A DNA stretch of 64,000 nucleotides. Source: Faecalicatena sp. GTDB lineage: Bacteria; Bacillota; Clostridia; Lachnospirales; Lachnospiraceae. The first letter of the stretch is position 1, and every line of letters starts with the position of its first letter. This document shows, piece after piece, positions 53,006 to 62,797 of the stretch. A program made the translations under genes and the position numbers. The notes under the pieces were generated by a model, which was not told the origin of the DNA, searched no databases, and saw only the letters and a program-made list of their open reading frames with translations. The stretch covers positions 1 through 64,000 of the forward strand of contig VSNK01000001.1 in the NCBI GenBank assembly GCA_009774255.1, given 5' to 3'.

Positions 53006-54598
53006 TCAGACCACCGCTTCTAAAATTGTTCTGTTATCAATCTGAATCTCATGAATTCCTGTTTTCTTATTTTTATTAAAATTGAAGCTGAGCATATAAC
53101 CCTTCTTGAGATGATAAAAATCAAGATACTCTGTCAGCTGCCTTTCTCCTCTTTCGTGATACTCACTGCCTCTCCAGATTTTCAGTTCAATTATGAACTG
53201 CTCACCCAGATAATCTACGATTACATCCGTCCTTTTGGCGTCCCTCGTCTGCGCTTCAATATAGTAGTTTCCCGTACCGTTAATAATCGGTTTCAAATAC
53301 AGCAGAAATATTTTCCTTCCATATTCCTCCAGAAATTTCATATCACTGCCACGGTAGATATCCCCATAATATAAGACGAATTTTTCCAGCACCAGTTCCA
53401 TATTGAGCCTGCCATTTTGAATAAACTGGCTTTGATCTCTCTGAGCCTCGTCGCTGATTGCACTTGCAAGCTCATCCTCAGACAAAAACAGATTATACAA
53501 ACACATTTCAAAAATGCGGTTTGATATCTGTATTGCACCTGCGTTATTCACAATATATCCGAACATAGACGCAAGGCTGATCATCGGATTGTCTATATTA
53601 TATGTGATTCTTCTTCCCTCAAATAAAACGGCATGTATGATACGCTTTATTTCCGGATATTCTGTCAGCTGCCTGGTCATACTTTCAAAAAGAGGGATCC
53701 GTTCATTCAGCATATTTTTTACCGCTTCCATAACCCCCCTGTCTGTCCATACATCTGATTTCTTCTCAAACTCCTTACTTTCGGAAAGCTCTTCATCCAA
53801 TCTCTTACAAATATTTGAAACAAGATATGGATAACCTGAAGTATATTGAAAAATTTCTTCCGCCACATTCTCCACATCCATCCCCACATGATGTTCCTTC
53901 TCATACTCCTGCAGCATAGACGCGATCTGAACTGATGAAAAACTCATATCCATATTGAATTTTGCGGCAATATTCCATGGACTGTTATATTTGTGTTCTT
54001 CTTCCGGCCGCATTTTTAATTTCAGATTTTTGATATCATATACGCCCGCAAGAATTACGGAATGGAAAGCAGACATATTCTCCCGATTCAGATAATATCC
54101 CCTGAGCAAAGCAAGAAAGTCAATAAATACCTGATGATTGCTTGCCTGATCCACTTCGTCAATGAGCAGAACGATTGGCTTTGACGCCTTCGCACATACT
54201 TCACTTATACATGCAAACAATTGATCCAGACTGTCATTTTCTTCCGTCCGTATAAAATCAGATACAGGTAGTAACAATTTTTCTAAATCTTCAACATCCG
54301 TATGGCCAAATGAAGAAATAAACATTTTCGCAAAGGTTTTCGAAAATCTCACTTCATTCTCAAAATTCTTTGTTGAAATCATCTGGAAATCCATGGAAAC
54401 AACCAGATATTCTGTTTTCAAATAATCTGCCAAAGCCCGCAGAGTTGTCGTTTTTCCATACTGCCTGCCGCGATTTATAACAAAATAACTGCCACGGTCC
54501 ACATAGCGGCTTTTGATCCGCTCCAGCCTGTCATGCAGGTCTACCATATAATGCCTGCCTGGAATGCACAGTCCCTCCGTGTTAAAATAACGCTGCAT
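53006..54598 (-). CDS. AAA-type ATPase with C-terminal PD-(D/E)XK nuclease-like domain
   Basis: A 530-residue protein. The N-terminal ATPase has a P-loop-like FVINRGRQYGKTTTLRAL and a Walker B IVLLIDEVDQAS; LAGVYDIKNLKLKM follows. The C-terminal domain has the nuclease-fold signature DVIVDYLGEQFIIELKIWRG, with Asp and E-x-K, then QLTEYLDFYHLKKGYML. Proteins of this AAA/PDDEXK group are abundant in gut anaerobes, often in many copies; their role is unproven, with defence or mobile-element functions proposed. A related but different member is broken at 61390. GGAAG precedes the ATG. Confidence 0.85.
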   Translation of the reverse strand: MQRYFNTEGLCIPGRHYMVDLHDRLERIKSRYVDRGSYFVINRGRQYGKTTTLRALADYLKTEYLVVSMDFQMISTKNFENEVRFSKTFAKMFISSFGHTDVEDLEKLLLPVSDFIRTEENDSLDQLFACISEVCAKASKPIVLLIDEVDQASNHQVFIDFLALLRGYYLNRENMSAFHSVILAGVYDIKNLKLKMRPEEEHKYNSPWNIAAKFNMDMSFSSVQIASMLQEYEKEHHVGMDVENVAEEIFQYTSGYPYLVSNICKRLDEELSESKEFEKKSDVWTDRGVMEAVKNMLNERIPLFESMTRQLTEYPEIKRIIHAVLFEGRRITYNIDNPMISLASMFGYIVNNAGAIQISNRIFEMCLYNLFLSEDELASAISDEAQRDQSQFIQNGRLNMELVLEKFVLYYGDIYRGSDMKFLEEYGRKIFLLYLKPIINGTGNYYIEAQTRDAKRTDVIVDYLGEQFIIELKIWRGSEYHERGERQLTEYLDFYHLKKGYMLSFNFNKNKKTGIHEIQIDNRTILEAVV

Positions 54599-54683
54599 TT
54601 ATTTCTTCCTTTCCTGCCAAAAACTGTGACGATTTATACTGCGCGCCAGATTTCATCGGCCGCTAGTAAAAAAAGATGGCCTG

Positions 54684-54718
54684 AGTTACAGGGTATCGGC
54701 AAACCACTACCCTGTAAC
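54684..54718. repeat. Minimal GTTACAG-family hairpin, copy I
   Basis: GTTACAGGGTA and TACCCTGTAAC are perfect 11-bp arms. It lies between the ATPase/nuclease gene and the DUF3784 gene. Confidence 0.65.
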
Positions 54719-54817
54719 TATTTTAGCATTGCGCCCATTGTCTGTAAATAGAGGATTCTGCAAATTAAAAAGTCGCCTTACGGAGATCCTAATGAACAGT
54801 CATGTCTACTTGACCGT

Positions 54818-55159
54818 CTATTTCAACCGATACTTTCCAAATGCCTTCTCCTCATCCAGATGCACTTCCCGGAAGAATACGATCAGCCATATAATCATGG
54901 ATATGATCGCCAAATTCCTGGATGTAAATATATAAGACAAGGCTGCGCCCACATCCAGAATAACCGCCCACAGGACAAATGAATTGCGCATATCTCTGCT
55001 CATCCGCGCTTTGTCATACTGTTTCCTCTGTTCTTTCGGCATCGTATTGAATCCGGCGATCAAAATTGCCCCTTTCTCCTTTAATACCGCAAATAAAACT
55101 GCCATTATCCAGAAAATAATGCTCACTCCCACACAAGAAAATCTTATGATGTCATCCAT
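54818..55159 (-). CDS. DUF3784 membrane protein
   Basis: A 113-residue protein with three hydrophobic helices and the family loop KGAILIAGFNTMPKEQRKQYD after the first. Such proteins are common in Firmicutes and have no known job. AAGGAAGG precedes the ATG. It follows the DUF3887 lipoprotein gene by about 80 bases and may belong to the same transcript. Confidence 0.82.
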   Translation of the reverse strand: MDDIIRFSCVGVSIIFWIMAVLFAVLKEKGAILIAGFNTMPKEQRKQYDKARMSRDMRNSFVLWAVILDVGAALSYIFTSRNLAIISMIIWLIVFFREVHLDEEKAFGKYRLK

Positions 55160-55236
55160 AAAATCCTTCCTTTTCCGTTTCTTCTACCAATTCTTCTATA
55201 AAAAGATTCACAAGGTTTTCGAACAGCTACAAGGAT

Positions 55237-55659
55237 TCACTTGATATAGAATCCGCCCACCTTCATATCTTCATCAAATGAAATCGTAAACTGTGCCTTT
55301 CGTTTTTCGTACTTCGCCTTTACCACCGCAACCGCAAATTCCTGTTCCGTATCGGGATCTTTTCCTCCCGTAACCGCCTCTTGGTCAAATCCTTCGAACT
55401 CCCCCAGTTCTTCTATAATCGGCAAGATCTGGGTCTTGACACTCTCCGCGTCCAGAGCGCTCTTCATCGTGGCATTCCAGTCTTCCTCCACCAGTGTATC
55501 TACCTCTCCGTTGTTCAAGGCTTCGATCACTTCTTCGGCAGCCACTTTCACCTCCGCCTCGTCAAATTTTTCCGAAAGCTTATGGGTCTGCGCACACCCT
55601 GAAAGCAAAAATGCCAGCAGCAACATCCCTGCAATATTCCTCGTTTTCCTCTTCTTCAT
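55237..55659 (-). CDS. DUF3887-type lipoprotein
   Basis: A 140-residue predicted lipoprotein. The signal peptide ends in the lipobox LLSGC, so the Cys should be lipid-modified. The mature part resembles DUF3887 (EEVIEALNNGEVDTLVE, then a beta-rich end KAQFTISFDEDMKVGGFYI). Known members sit next to signalling or peptidase genes. The ATG at 55659 follows AGAGGAG; a longer frame begins inside the MITE-like element and is not real. It lies downstream of the LytTR system, separated by that element. Confidence 0.83.
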   Translation of the reverse strand: MKKRKTRNIAGMLLLAFLLSGCAQTHKLSEKFDEAEVKVAAEEVIEALNNGEVDTLVEEDWNATMKSALDAESVKTQILPIIEELGEFEGFDQEAVTGGKDPDTEQEFAVAVVKAKYEKRKAQFTISFDEDMKVGGFYIK

Positions 55660-55675
55660 AGCTCCTCTTCTCCTT

Positions 55676-55881
55676 AGGAGTTGTAGAAAAATAACTGACA
55701 CATCTTGGCTTGTCTATTTCTCCGGCTGCACAGGTCAAAAAGCCTCGACGTAGCCGTAAGGAATCCACCATGCTACGCATGGTCCCCCTTAGGGCAAGGC
55801 CCGCTACGCCTGCGTTTTTTGCCCTGCACATCCGAAGAAATATCCTGCGCAATCTGTATCACTTATTTTTCTACAACTCCT
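55676..55881 (+). mobile_element. MITE-like palindromic element, copy 4
   Basis: A 206-bp member with intact 19-bp ends and the same centre as copy 3 in the opposite orientation. It sits between the kinase gene and the lipoprotein gene, with one end touching the lipoprotein's ribosome-binding region. Confidence 0.86.
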
Positions 55882-55948
55882 TATCTTTGTTTTCATAGAT
55901 TACTTAGACTGCCTTTCTTTGAACAAAATTCATTAGACAAACAATTTT

Positions 55949-57334
55949 TCAGGCATCGCCTTTTCCCGGTATCGTAATACTCACGGTAAACTCATCCCCC
56001 GCCGCTTCTGTCATCATCCCTCCGCCGTACTTTTCCAGCGTGTGACGTACATTTTCCAGTCCGATCCCCATGTGGAGCTTCCTGCCTTTCCCTTTTTTCT
56101 GATTCCATGCTTCCACATTCCAGGATTCCTGGTAATCCGCGTCTTCCCCTGTTTCTCCCGCTGTTGCCGTATCCGCACATTTCATCGAATTACGGATCTT
56201 GACTGCCACAAAGTCATGGAAGGTATCCGCCCTCACCTGGATCATCCGTTTCCCCTCCGCCTGTTCCGCCGCCTCCAGCGCGTTATCCAGCAGATTGGCG
56301 AATATCGTAGTGATGTCCATATCTCTGACATGCTCCAGATGAATCTCTCCAATCCGGATCACCATTTCAATCTCGCTTTTTTCCGCTTCCTCCGCCTTGT
56401 CATTCAATATGATGTTCAGCATCCTGTTGTCCGTATAATTTACACTGCCAAGGCTGTCCAACATCTGATGCATATTTCTTACATACTCTTTCCCTTGTGC
56501 CGCATCCTGCTCCTGAAGCGCCTCGATTGCCTGCAGATGATTTCTTATATCATGGATCATTTTACGAGATGACCTGTAGTTTTGCTCCACCTTTTCATAA
56601 TACTGATATTGCATCTCGCTCTGCTTCTTCCACAGCTCCAGCTCAGCTTTGAGCTTCTCATTTTTTGACTGGTAAGAAAATAAATACCAGATATAGAGAT
56701 TCATAAGCACCAGGAATAAAATATCGAGAATAATCAGAGCCGGGCCGGACAACTGCATAAATACATCTCCGATATAAATCAGGGAAAAGATGATAAAGAC
56801 GCTGACCGCGGGCGGCAGAAAAAGTCCCGCGAACCGAATGCCTTTCACATTTTCATACTTCCTGCGGTTGAGCAGCACCACCCAGACTCCGGTCAGGAGA
56901 ATCTCTGTGAATTGCTTTATGATCAATGCCATATTTGCCGAAGCATAATCAAAGACCCATATCCCCCATTTAGAGCTTATATACGCAAATACGATATAAA
57001 ATACAAAAATCTGGGCAACAACCAGTGTCAGTGCAAACAGAAAATAGTAGAATCCGTACATACTGCTGTGGTTGTACAGCCATCTCCCTGTTGCCGCGGT
57101 CATAAAAACCATATACACCAGCAAGATGACAATAAGATACCGGTTATTTTGCATACTTAATTCTATTCCTGTCAGTCCGGCCCAATACAAAAAGGCTGCG
57201 CTTAGGCGATATTTCCTTTTCCCGTCCACATTTTGCTCCGTATGGTTCTGGAAAAACCAGGTACACAGAGTCAGCACAATTGTCTCCATCACAACAAGAA
57301 TTCCATTCCACATACTGGCTTCTGCCCAGCTCAT
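55949..57334 (-). CDS. GHKL-type sensor histidine kinase of a LytTR system
   Basis: A 461-residue AgrC/ComD-like kinase. About six N-terminal membrane helices make up the sensor, then the phospho-acceptor region with MIHDIRNHLQAIEAL and a GHKL ATPase with ANLLDNALEAAEQ and GIGLENVRHTLEKYGGG. In the family, the ligand is often a peptide, but no peptide gene is seen nearby. The ATG at 57334 follows AGGGAGGGG. It is 68 bases downstream of its regulator. A short unconserved insert (about 405-425) lies in the ATPase domain. Confidence 0.92.
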   Translation of the reverse strand: MSWAEASMWNGILVVMETIVLTLCTWFFQNHTEQNVDGKRKYRLSAAFLYWAGLTGIELSMQNNRYLIVILLVYMVFMTAATGRWLYNHSSMYGFYYFLFALTLVVAQIFVFYIVFAYISSKWGIWVFDYASANMALIIKQFTEILLTGVWVVLLNRRKYENVKGIRFAGLFLPPAVSVFIIFSLIYIGDVFMQLSGPALIILDILFLVLMNLYIWYLFSYQSKNEKLKAELELWKKQSEMQYQYYEKVEQNYRSSRKMIHDIRNHLQAIEALQEQDAAQGKEYVRNMHQMLDSLGSVNYTDNRMLNIILNDKAEEAEKSEIEMVIRIGEIHLEHVRDMDITTIFANLLDNALEAAEQAEGKRMIQVRADTFHDFVAVKIRNSMKCADTATAGETGEDADYQESWNVEAWNQKKGKGRKLHMGIGLENVRHTLEKYGGGMMTEAAGDEFTVSITIPGKGDA

Positions 57335-57402
57335 TTCTTTCCCCTCCCTTCTTTTCCTTTTCACAATACCTTCCGTCGGTATTTATATCATTTTACACTG
57401 AT

Positions 57403-58101
57403 TTATATTCTGTCCGCCTGATATTTTCCCAGAAGGCCGCGGAATTCTGCCGAACGTTTCTGGGACAGCGGGATCCTGTCCCCATTCATCATAAAAATGT
57501 CGTACCCCCGGATTGACTTTACATGTTGCAGGTTCACCACAAAACTCTTGTGGGGAGAAGCAAAGCCATAGGGAATGAGCTTTTCGGAGAACTCCGAGAT
57601 CTTTCCACGAATCATACATTCTCCCTGTTTCATCACAAGGCGCAGCTTCCGGCTCTGGTATTCCAGATAATAGAGATCCGGGACAGCAATCTCCTCCATT
57701 CCTTCCGTTGTCCCCAGCCGCAGCGTAGCCGCCCGCTCTTCCTCCCGGCCGTATAAAAGCGCCTCCCGCAGCTGCTTTACGATCATTTCCTTCCGCACAG
57801 GCTTTAAAAGGAAAGAAAATGGATGGACGTCAAAGGAACGCTGCATATAATCCTGATAACCTGTGACATAGATGATCTTCACTTTCCTGTCTTTCCGGCG
57901 CAGTCTCTTTGCCGCCTCGATCCCATTTACCACAGGCATGTCTATATCCAGGAACAGGATATCATATTCCTGGTAGTTCCGGAGCAGCTCCGCCCCATTC
58001 GAAAATTCCTCCACGGCGCAGGCGATCCCCGCACTTTCAATGGACGAGCGCAAAAATCTGCGCATCTGTATGTCATCATCGCATATGGCAATCCGATACA
58101 T
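57403..58101 (-). CDS. LytTR-family response regulator
   Basis: A 232-residue protein: receiver (ICDDDIQMRR, phospho-acceptor in FLDIDMPVVNG, Lys in LLKPVRK) and a C-terminal LytTR DNA-binding domain with LYYLEYQSRKLRL and FASPHKSFVVNLQHVKSI. It pairs with the adjacent kinase. The start at 58101 (MYRIAICDDD) follows GAGGAGGG; the longer frame is unlikely. The target genes are not evident, though the neighbouring lipoprotein and DUF3784 genes are candidates. Confidence 0.94.
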   Translation of the reverse strand: MYRIAICDDDIQMRRFLRSSIESAGIACAVEEFSNGAELLRNYQEYDILFLDIDMPVVNGIEAAKRLRRKDRKVKIIYVTGYQDYMQRSFDVHPFSFLLKPVRKEMIVKQLREALLYGREEERAATLRLGTTEGMEEIAVPDLYYLEYQSRKLRLVMKQGECMIRGKISEFSEKLIPYGFASPHKSFVVNLQHVKSIRGYDIFMMNGDRIPLSQKRSAEFRGLLGKYQADRI

Positions 58102-58199
58102 CCCATCCCTCCTCATAACAGCAGATATGTTACGGTTCACAATTTCACCGGCACCGTGAACAATACGTAGCTCAAACTTTCTTATCCCGCCCAAAAGTG

Positions 58200-58610
58200 T
58201 CAACGTCGAATCTGAATTACAGGATTCCTTCTTTTTAATTCATGGAACAGTTTCTCTTTGTCACATACGGAAATCATCCACTCCTTCCTTCTCCCTTTTA
58301 TGACAATCCGATCCAGCGACAGTGCGCCTGCAGCAATCGGGTTATGCGTTTTGTACACTTCCGTAATGTCTTCGATCTTCATGGAATCCCGGCAGAATCC
58401 TAATACAAAGATCAGTTTGTCTCCGTCAATCTCCACATAATTTTTGATTACCATGGGAATGAAAATCATATTGATGCCAACAAAGGTAAACAACAAGGCC
58501 ATCCCGTCACCTCCTGACAGATCTTCCGTAAAAAAGCCATAGAGCAGCGCAATATTTACGCCTGCCAGAAGCAGCCAGAACCACGCAGCGATCTTCCCCT
58601 TTAGAATCAT
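58200..58610 (-). CDS. Membrane protein with PH-like domain
   Basis: A 136-residue protein with two N-terminal membrane helices (AAWFWLLLAGVNIALLYGF, ALLFTFVGINMIFIPMVI) followed by a bacterial PH-like domain (NYVEIDGDKLIFVLGF, IEDITEVYKTHN). AAGGAGG precedes the ATG. It is immediately upstream of the LytTR regulator, about 100 bases apart, and could be the first gene of that operon. Function unknown. Confidence 0.8.
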   Translation of the reverse strand: MILKGKIAAWFWLLLAGVNIALLYGFFTEDLSGGDGMALLFTFVGINMIFIPMVIKNYVEIDGDKLIFVLGFCRDSMKIEDITEVYKTHNPIAAGALSLDRIVIKGRRKEWMISVCDKEKLFHELKRRNPVIQIRR

Positions 58611-58979
58611 GCGCCCTTTCCTCCTTTTATCGTGATACTTTATACGGAAAACGACAGCTTTCCTGCATGCAGCATTATGATCGGAAAAGCCGGCCGTCCC
58701 GTCTGATTTTCTGTCTGACTATATGTACATTATAAACATTTTGAGAGAAAGAGCAACCCGAGATTCCTGTTGTATAGTTTTATGGACATAAATTACAGGT
58801 CAAACCATGACCAGGCCAAGCATGTCGTTTATCTATGATTCACCGTCAAAAGTCCATTTTCATTGCTGAGATAATTCTTCGAAGATTCGTGCCGGAAACC
58901 TCTATCATTTTTATGGCATCAACTTCCGGACAGCGAACAAGGGAAAGCAATTTGCTTTCCCTTGCAGAACTTATCTATA
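58611..58979. other. Intergenic region upstream of the PH-domain gene
   Basis: No supported gene. At 58792-58818 lies a decayed half of the GTTACAGGTCAC hairpin (TTACAGGTCAAACC). At 58938-58964 lies a perfect 27-bp palindrome (CAAGGGAAAGCAA/TTGCTTTCCCTTG). Promoter elements for the PH-domain gene are not clear. Confidence 0.5.
58938..58964. repeat. Perfect 27-bp palindrome
   Basis: CAAGGGAAAGCAA, one central T, then TTGCTTTCCCTTG. It is too compact for a normal terminator and could be a protein-binding site or cruciform. It lies 16 bases before repeat copy J. Confidence 0.55.
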
Positions 58980-59176
58980 GTTACAGTTCACGGCCTAACC
59001 GGCCGCGGACTGTAACGCATCCAGCCCATTGAAAAGTCGCCTGACGGCGGTCCTAAGCGCCAGTGGCGCTTGCTCAGGACGGACCGAAACGGAGTGTAGG
59101 CGGGCTGGATGCCTCAAACCGCAGCTTTACTGGCCGGATGCCTTGCAGCATGGTGCAAGGCACCGTGAACAGTAAC
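58980..59176. repeat. Mosaic intergenic repeat, copy J
   Basis: Starts GTTACAGTTCACGGCC, ends CACCGTGAACAGTAAC. It is like copy B but contains the cassette at 59052-59099 (TAAGCGCCAGTGGCGCTTG, GGACCGAAACGGAGTGTAG) found also in MITE copy 1. Confidence 0.85.
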
Positions 59177-59201
59177 TATATATAGACTATTATGGATAAA
59201 C

Positions 59202-61082
59202 TCAACGAAAACTCTTGATCCAGTTAATCAGGGAATCATGGTATACATTGTCCATAACATCTCTGCGCATCTGATCTGTGATCGGGCCATTCTTTCCCAT
59301 AATCGCAAGAATAGCTTCCTGCAGACCGGCAATCTTACCCTTTTCAAACGCTTCCTCATATGCCGCGTCCGCGATGGATGTACTGCCGGCTGCAGATACC
59401 TCCGGTTTTCCTGCGGTAGCCTTGTCTGACGTTTTCCTTTCAGCAGGCTTTTCTTCTTCCTGTTCAGCAGCTTTCTCAGATACCGCTTCCTTTTCCGGAT
59501 CTTTTATCTCTGATGCAGTGTCTTCAGCCGCCTTTCTCTCTGTTGCCTTCACTTCTCCTGCTTTTTTCTCTGCTGCGTTCTCCTCTTTCGCTTTTTTCCT
59601 TGCTGCGTTCCCCTCTTCCGCCTTTTTCTCTGTCACTTCTTCTGCTTTCGTTTCCGGCCGCAGTGCTTCTGCGGCGGCATCCTTCACATCGAGACCGGAA
59701 AAGCCCACATCCTGCACGGTGTCCGCAGCATCTTCGGATACCGGAATCCAGATATCCCCTGAATTTGCTTTTACATTCACCGTAATCCTTCCGCCGTTTA
59801 CGGACACCCTTTCTCCTGACAAAGCGCCCACGTATTCCGCTACATTTCCGGCCGGGACCGTCATCGTGTAATCACTGTCATCGTTATTCACCGTAACTAC
59901 TACGGACTGCCCATTATAATTTCTGGAAAATGCATACTGCCGGTTTGTTAACAGCAGTTCATTATACTCTCCGTAGGAAAGTGCCGGAGTATTCTGCCTT
60001 GTTTTCCCCAATGCAGCGATCAGGCGGGTGAAGGAATTCTTCTTCACCGCATCCGCAAAGTCAGACAGGTTTAACGCCGGACGCAGAGAATCATCGGAAA
60101 ATCGTTCCTTTCTTCCCTCGATTCCAAATTCGGAACCATAATAAACAGAAGGAACGCCCGGCAATGTATAGAGCAGAATATGAACCGGCGCAAAATGTGC
60201 TTTGTTGTTCAATCTGGTATAGATTCTCTCTACGTCATGATTGTCCACAAAATTGTAAAGCTTCAGGCCGTCCGGGCGGTTGCCTCCCATGCCGTACAGC
60301 CGCTTTACCGTATGCGCGATCTCAAAATAATTGTGGTCATTATGTCCGGAATAAAGCGCCTTGTGCAGATTGTAGTTAGTGACGGAATGCAGAGTGTCTC
60401 CATTGACCCAGCGGGTATAATCCCCGTGGATCACCTCGCCCATCAGCCAGAAGTCAGGCTTTACTTCATTTGCCGTATGGCGGAGCGCCTGCATGTAGCC
60501 GAAATCCAGGACATCTGCCGCGTCAAGGCGGATTCCGTCAATGTCAAATTCGCTGACCCAGAAGCGGATTACATCGCAGATATAATCCCTGACCGCCGGA
60601 TTGTGCTGATTTAACTTCACAAGAAGGTCGTAGCCTCCCCAGTTCTCATAGGAAAACCCGTCGTTAAAGGAATTATTTCCCCAGAAATTTACATTGCAGT
60701 ACCAGTCCTTATAAGCAGAATTCTCCCGATTCTTCCTGATGTCCTGAAATGCGAAAAAGTCACGCCCGGTATGGTTAAATACCCCGTCCAGAATCACCTT
60801 GATCCCCTGCCGGTGGCATTCCGCCACGAAGCCGGTCAGGTCTTCATTGGTTCCAAGACGGCTGTCCAACTTTTTATAGTCCGTAGTTTCATATCCGTGT
60901 CCTACGGATTCAAAAAGAGGGCCGATGTAAAGCGCATTGCACCCAATCTCCCTGATGTGAGCAACCCAGGGAATCAGCGTGTTCAAACGATGCTCCGGTT
61001 CTCCGTACGGATTCTGCTTCGGTGCATTCGTAAGCCCCAATGGATAAATGTGATAAAATACTGCTTCATCATACCATGCCAT
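59202..61082 (-). CDS. GH13 alpha-glucosidase/amylase with Lys/Glu/Ala-rich tail
   Basis: Cytoplasmic (no signal peptide) alpha-amylase-family hydrolase. The four conserved regions are visible: DGVFNHTG, GIRLDAADVL with the nucleophile Asp, MGEVIHGDY with the acid Glu, and FVDNHDVERI. The small beta C-domain ends near residue 455. It probably cleaves maltodextrins. After that comes an unusual tail of about 170 residues: a Lys/Glu/Ala-rich stretch with repeats like EKKAEEGNAARKKAKEENAAEKKAGE, quoted here only in part, and a final helical segment (AYEEAFEKGKIAGLQEAI to NWIKSF). The ATG at 61082 follows GAGGAGG. Confidence 0.92.
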   Translation of the reverse strand: MAWYDEAVFYHIYPLGLTNAPKQNPYGEPEHRLNTLIPWVAHIREIGCNALYIGPLFESVGHGYETTDYKKLDSRLGTNEDLTGFVAECHRQGIKVILDGVFNHTGRDFFAFQDIRKNRENSAYKDWYCNVNFWGNNSFNDGFSYENWGGYDLLVKLNQHNPAVRDYICDVIRFWVSEFDIDGIRLDAADVLDFGYMQALRHTANEVKPDFWLMGEVIHGDYTRWVNGDTLHSVTNYNLHKALYSGHNDHNYFEIAHTVKRLYGMGGNRPDGLKLYNFVDNHDVERIYTRLNNKAHFAPVHILLYTLPGVPSVYYGSEFGIEGRKERFSDDSLRPALNLSDFADAVKKNSFTRLIAALGKTRQNTPALSYGEYNELLLTNRQYAFSRNYNGQSVVVTVNNDDSDYTMTVPAGNVAEYVGALSGERVSVNGGRITVNVKANSGDIWIPVSEDAADTVQDVGFSGLDVKDAAAEALRPETKAEEVTEKKAEEGNAARKKAKEENAAEKKAGEVKATERKAAEDTASEIKDPEKEAVSEKAAEQEEEKPAERKTSDKATAGKPEVSAAGSTSIADAAYEEAFEKGKIAGLQEAILAIMGKNGPITDQMRRDVMDNVYHDSLINWIKSFR

Positions 61083-61222
61083 TTGTTTATACCTCCTCAT
61101 ACCTATTTTCACAGTTTTTTCTGAAAAATCTTCGGCAAAATTTAACCACAGACAATTTTATCACAAAATCACGCATAATGCCACCAAAATATAGCCGCCC
61201 CTCCTTCGACAGCGGTTAGGCC

Positions 61223-61366
61223 GTTACTGTTCACTCCTGGGCCGTGCACCACGCTGCACGGTCACAGGCCAGTACGTACTGGGGCTGGAATCCGGCCTCT
61301 TGCCGTAAGGCAACTTTAAATAGGCCGGATTCGTTAAAGTTCTCTGGCCGGCCAGTGAACTGTAAC
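61223..61366. repeat. Mosaic intergenic repeat, copy K
   Basis: Nearly identical to copy C (5553-5696), with GTTACTGTTCAC at the left and GTGAACTGTAAC at the right, the same order of modules and only scattered differences. It lies between the GH13 gene and the broken ATPase-like gene. Confidence 0.86.
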
Positions 61367-61389
61367 GTTAGGCCATGAACTGCAGCGAT

Positions 61390-62797
61390 TCAGACGTTGG
61401 CTCCCCACGCAGAGTCTTTTTTGCCGATTTGCACTCTTTTTCCCTCAAAAGCAAATCCATATTTCCTGATCTGCTCTTCCCGAAACCCTTTTTCCAGGAG
61501 AACTGCCGCATAATTCTTCCGGTCAATCTGTTCTATTGCCGCTTTTACCGTATCGGAAAGGCTTTTTTCAATTTTATTCTTTACCTTGAACTCCAATATA
61601 ACCGCGTCATCATCCGGATTCTTTGGCTCCAGCATCACGTCATATCTTCCGAAACCACTCTCCCTGTTGGATGTGAGCGTATATTTATCCGCAAGTTCCA
61701 CCATCAGGCCAAGTACGAATCCATGATAAAAGCAGACACTTGAGTTTGGTTCTTCCAAACTCTTAGTGGTCGCTTTCCCTGTGGGCAAGCGTTCCGGCTC
61801 TTCCCCTGATTCCTTTTTTCCCATGTCAAAATAGCTAAATGTAGACAAGGTTACTTTATTCATGCAGGTATTCATCGCATCTACATCATCCAGAAGCAAT
61901 GCCCTGATAAAATCATTGTAATGCTCCTCTTCCGCAAACCAGTCACGGATCAGGTCTTCAAACATGAGGCATACTTCTTTATTGGTCAGACATAGTTCAT
62001 AATAAAGCCTCCCCTTTTGCTCTATAAATTCTGTCCGCTTCACTTTTAAATACCCACTGGCAAGCAACAGGCTCCAGAGCGCGTTTTTCTTGACAGATAA
62101 TTGATCATACACAATCTGCTCATCCATTTCCACACAGATTGATTCACCGCGCAGCAGACATTCAAAATCCTGTTTCCTTTCTTTACTGCTTTGCCTCAGC
62201 AGATTGCCTGCCAAAAGATTTGAACTGGTATTCGCCCAGTAGGGCGCGATCTTTTTCTTCACCAGGTAATTGATGACAGACCATGGATTGTAGATGTCAG
62301 ACGTGCTGCCAAAGGTAAAGCCATCGTACCATTCTTTCACCTCCCGCTTCCTGTCCGTCAGCCCGTATTCATCCAATGCCGCAAATACTTCTTCCTCCGT
62401 AAACCCAAAAGCCGTCTCGTATTTTTCTGAGGTTGTAGTCACTACTTCCAGATTATTCAGGTCAGAAAAAATGGACTCCTTGCTGATTCTTGTCACCCCT
62501 GTCAAGATTGCGCGTTCTAAAAAGGGATTCGTTTTAAATGATGCATTAAACAGGCTCCGGATATACTCCGCCATTTCATCCCAATACCCTCCCGCATAAG
62601 CTTCCTGCATAGGTGTATCGTATTCATCCAGAAGTATGATTGCCTTTTTCCCCATAATATCTGCCGAGAAAATCTGACAAAAAACGCAGTGCCGCCGCCG
62701 TACTGTCTGCCATGTCTGCGGAGACATTTCGGTAAAATGTTCTTTCCTTTTCATTCAAAAAGGAACCGACAACCCTGTCCCCCGTAAATTCCTTCCT
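61390..62797 (-). pseudogene. AAA-ATPase-like / PDDEXK_9 gene, 5'-truncated and frameshifted
   Basis: The open part from about 62650 to 61390 is the C-terminal two thirds of this family: Walker B IILLDEYDTPMQEAY, GVTRISKESIFSDLNNLEVVT and a nuclease-like end with DVMLEPKNPDDDAVILEFK. Just upstream, another frame encodes the expected preceding residues (NVSADMADSTAAALRFLSD, then FLGRYYG). The two join if one base is removed from the run GGGGAAAAAGG at 62643-62653. Further upstream a stop is reached near 62798 and no P-loop is found down to the DUF1848 gene. An ATG at 62754 opens the frame by chance. Usually such proteins are 500-580 residues. Likely dead. Confidence 0.8.

Noticed and set aside
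58835..59032. Plus-strand ORF of 65 codons in the gap before copy J
   Set aside because: It runs into the repeat, has no Shine-Dalgarno and no recognisable features.
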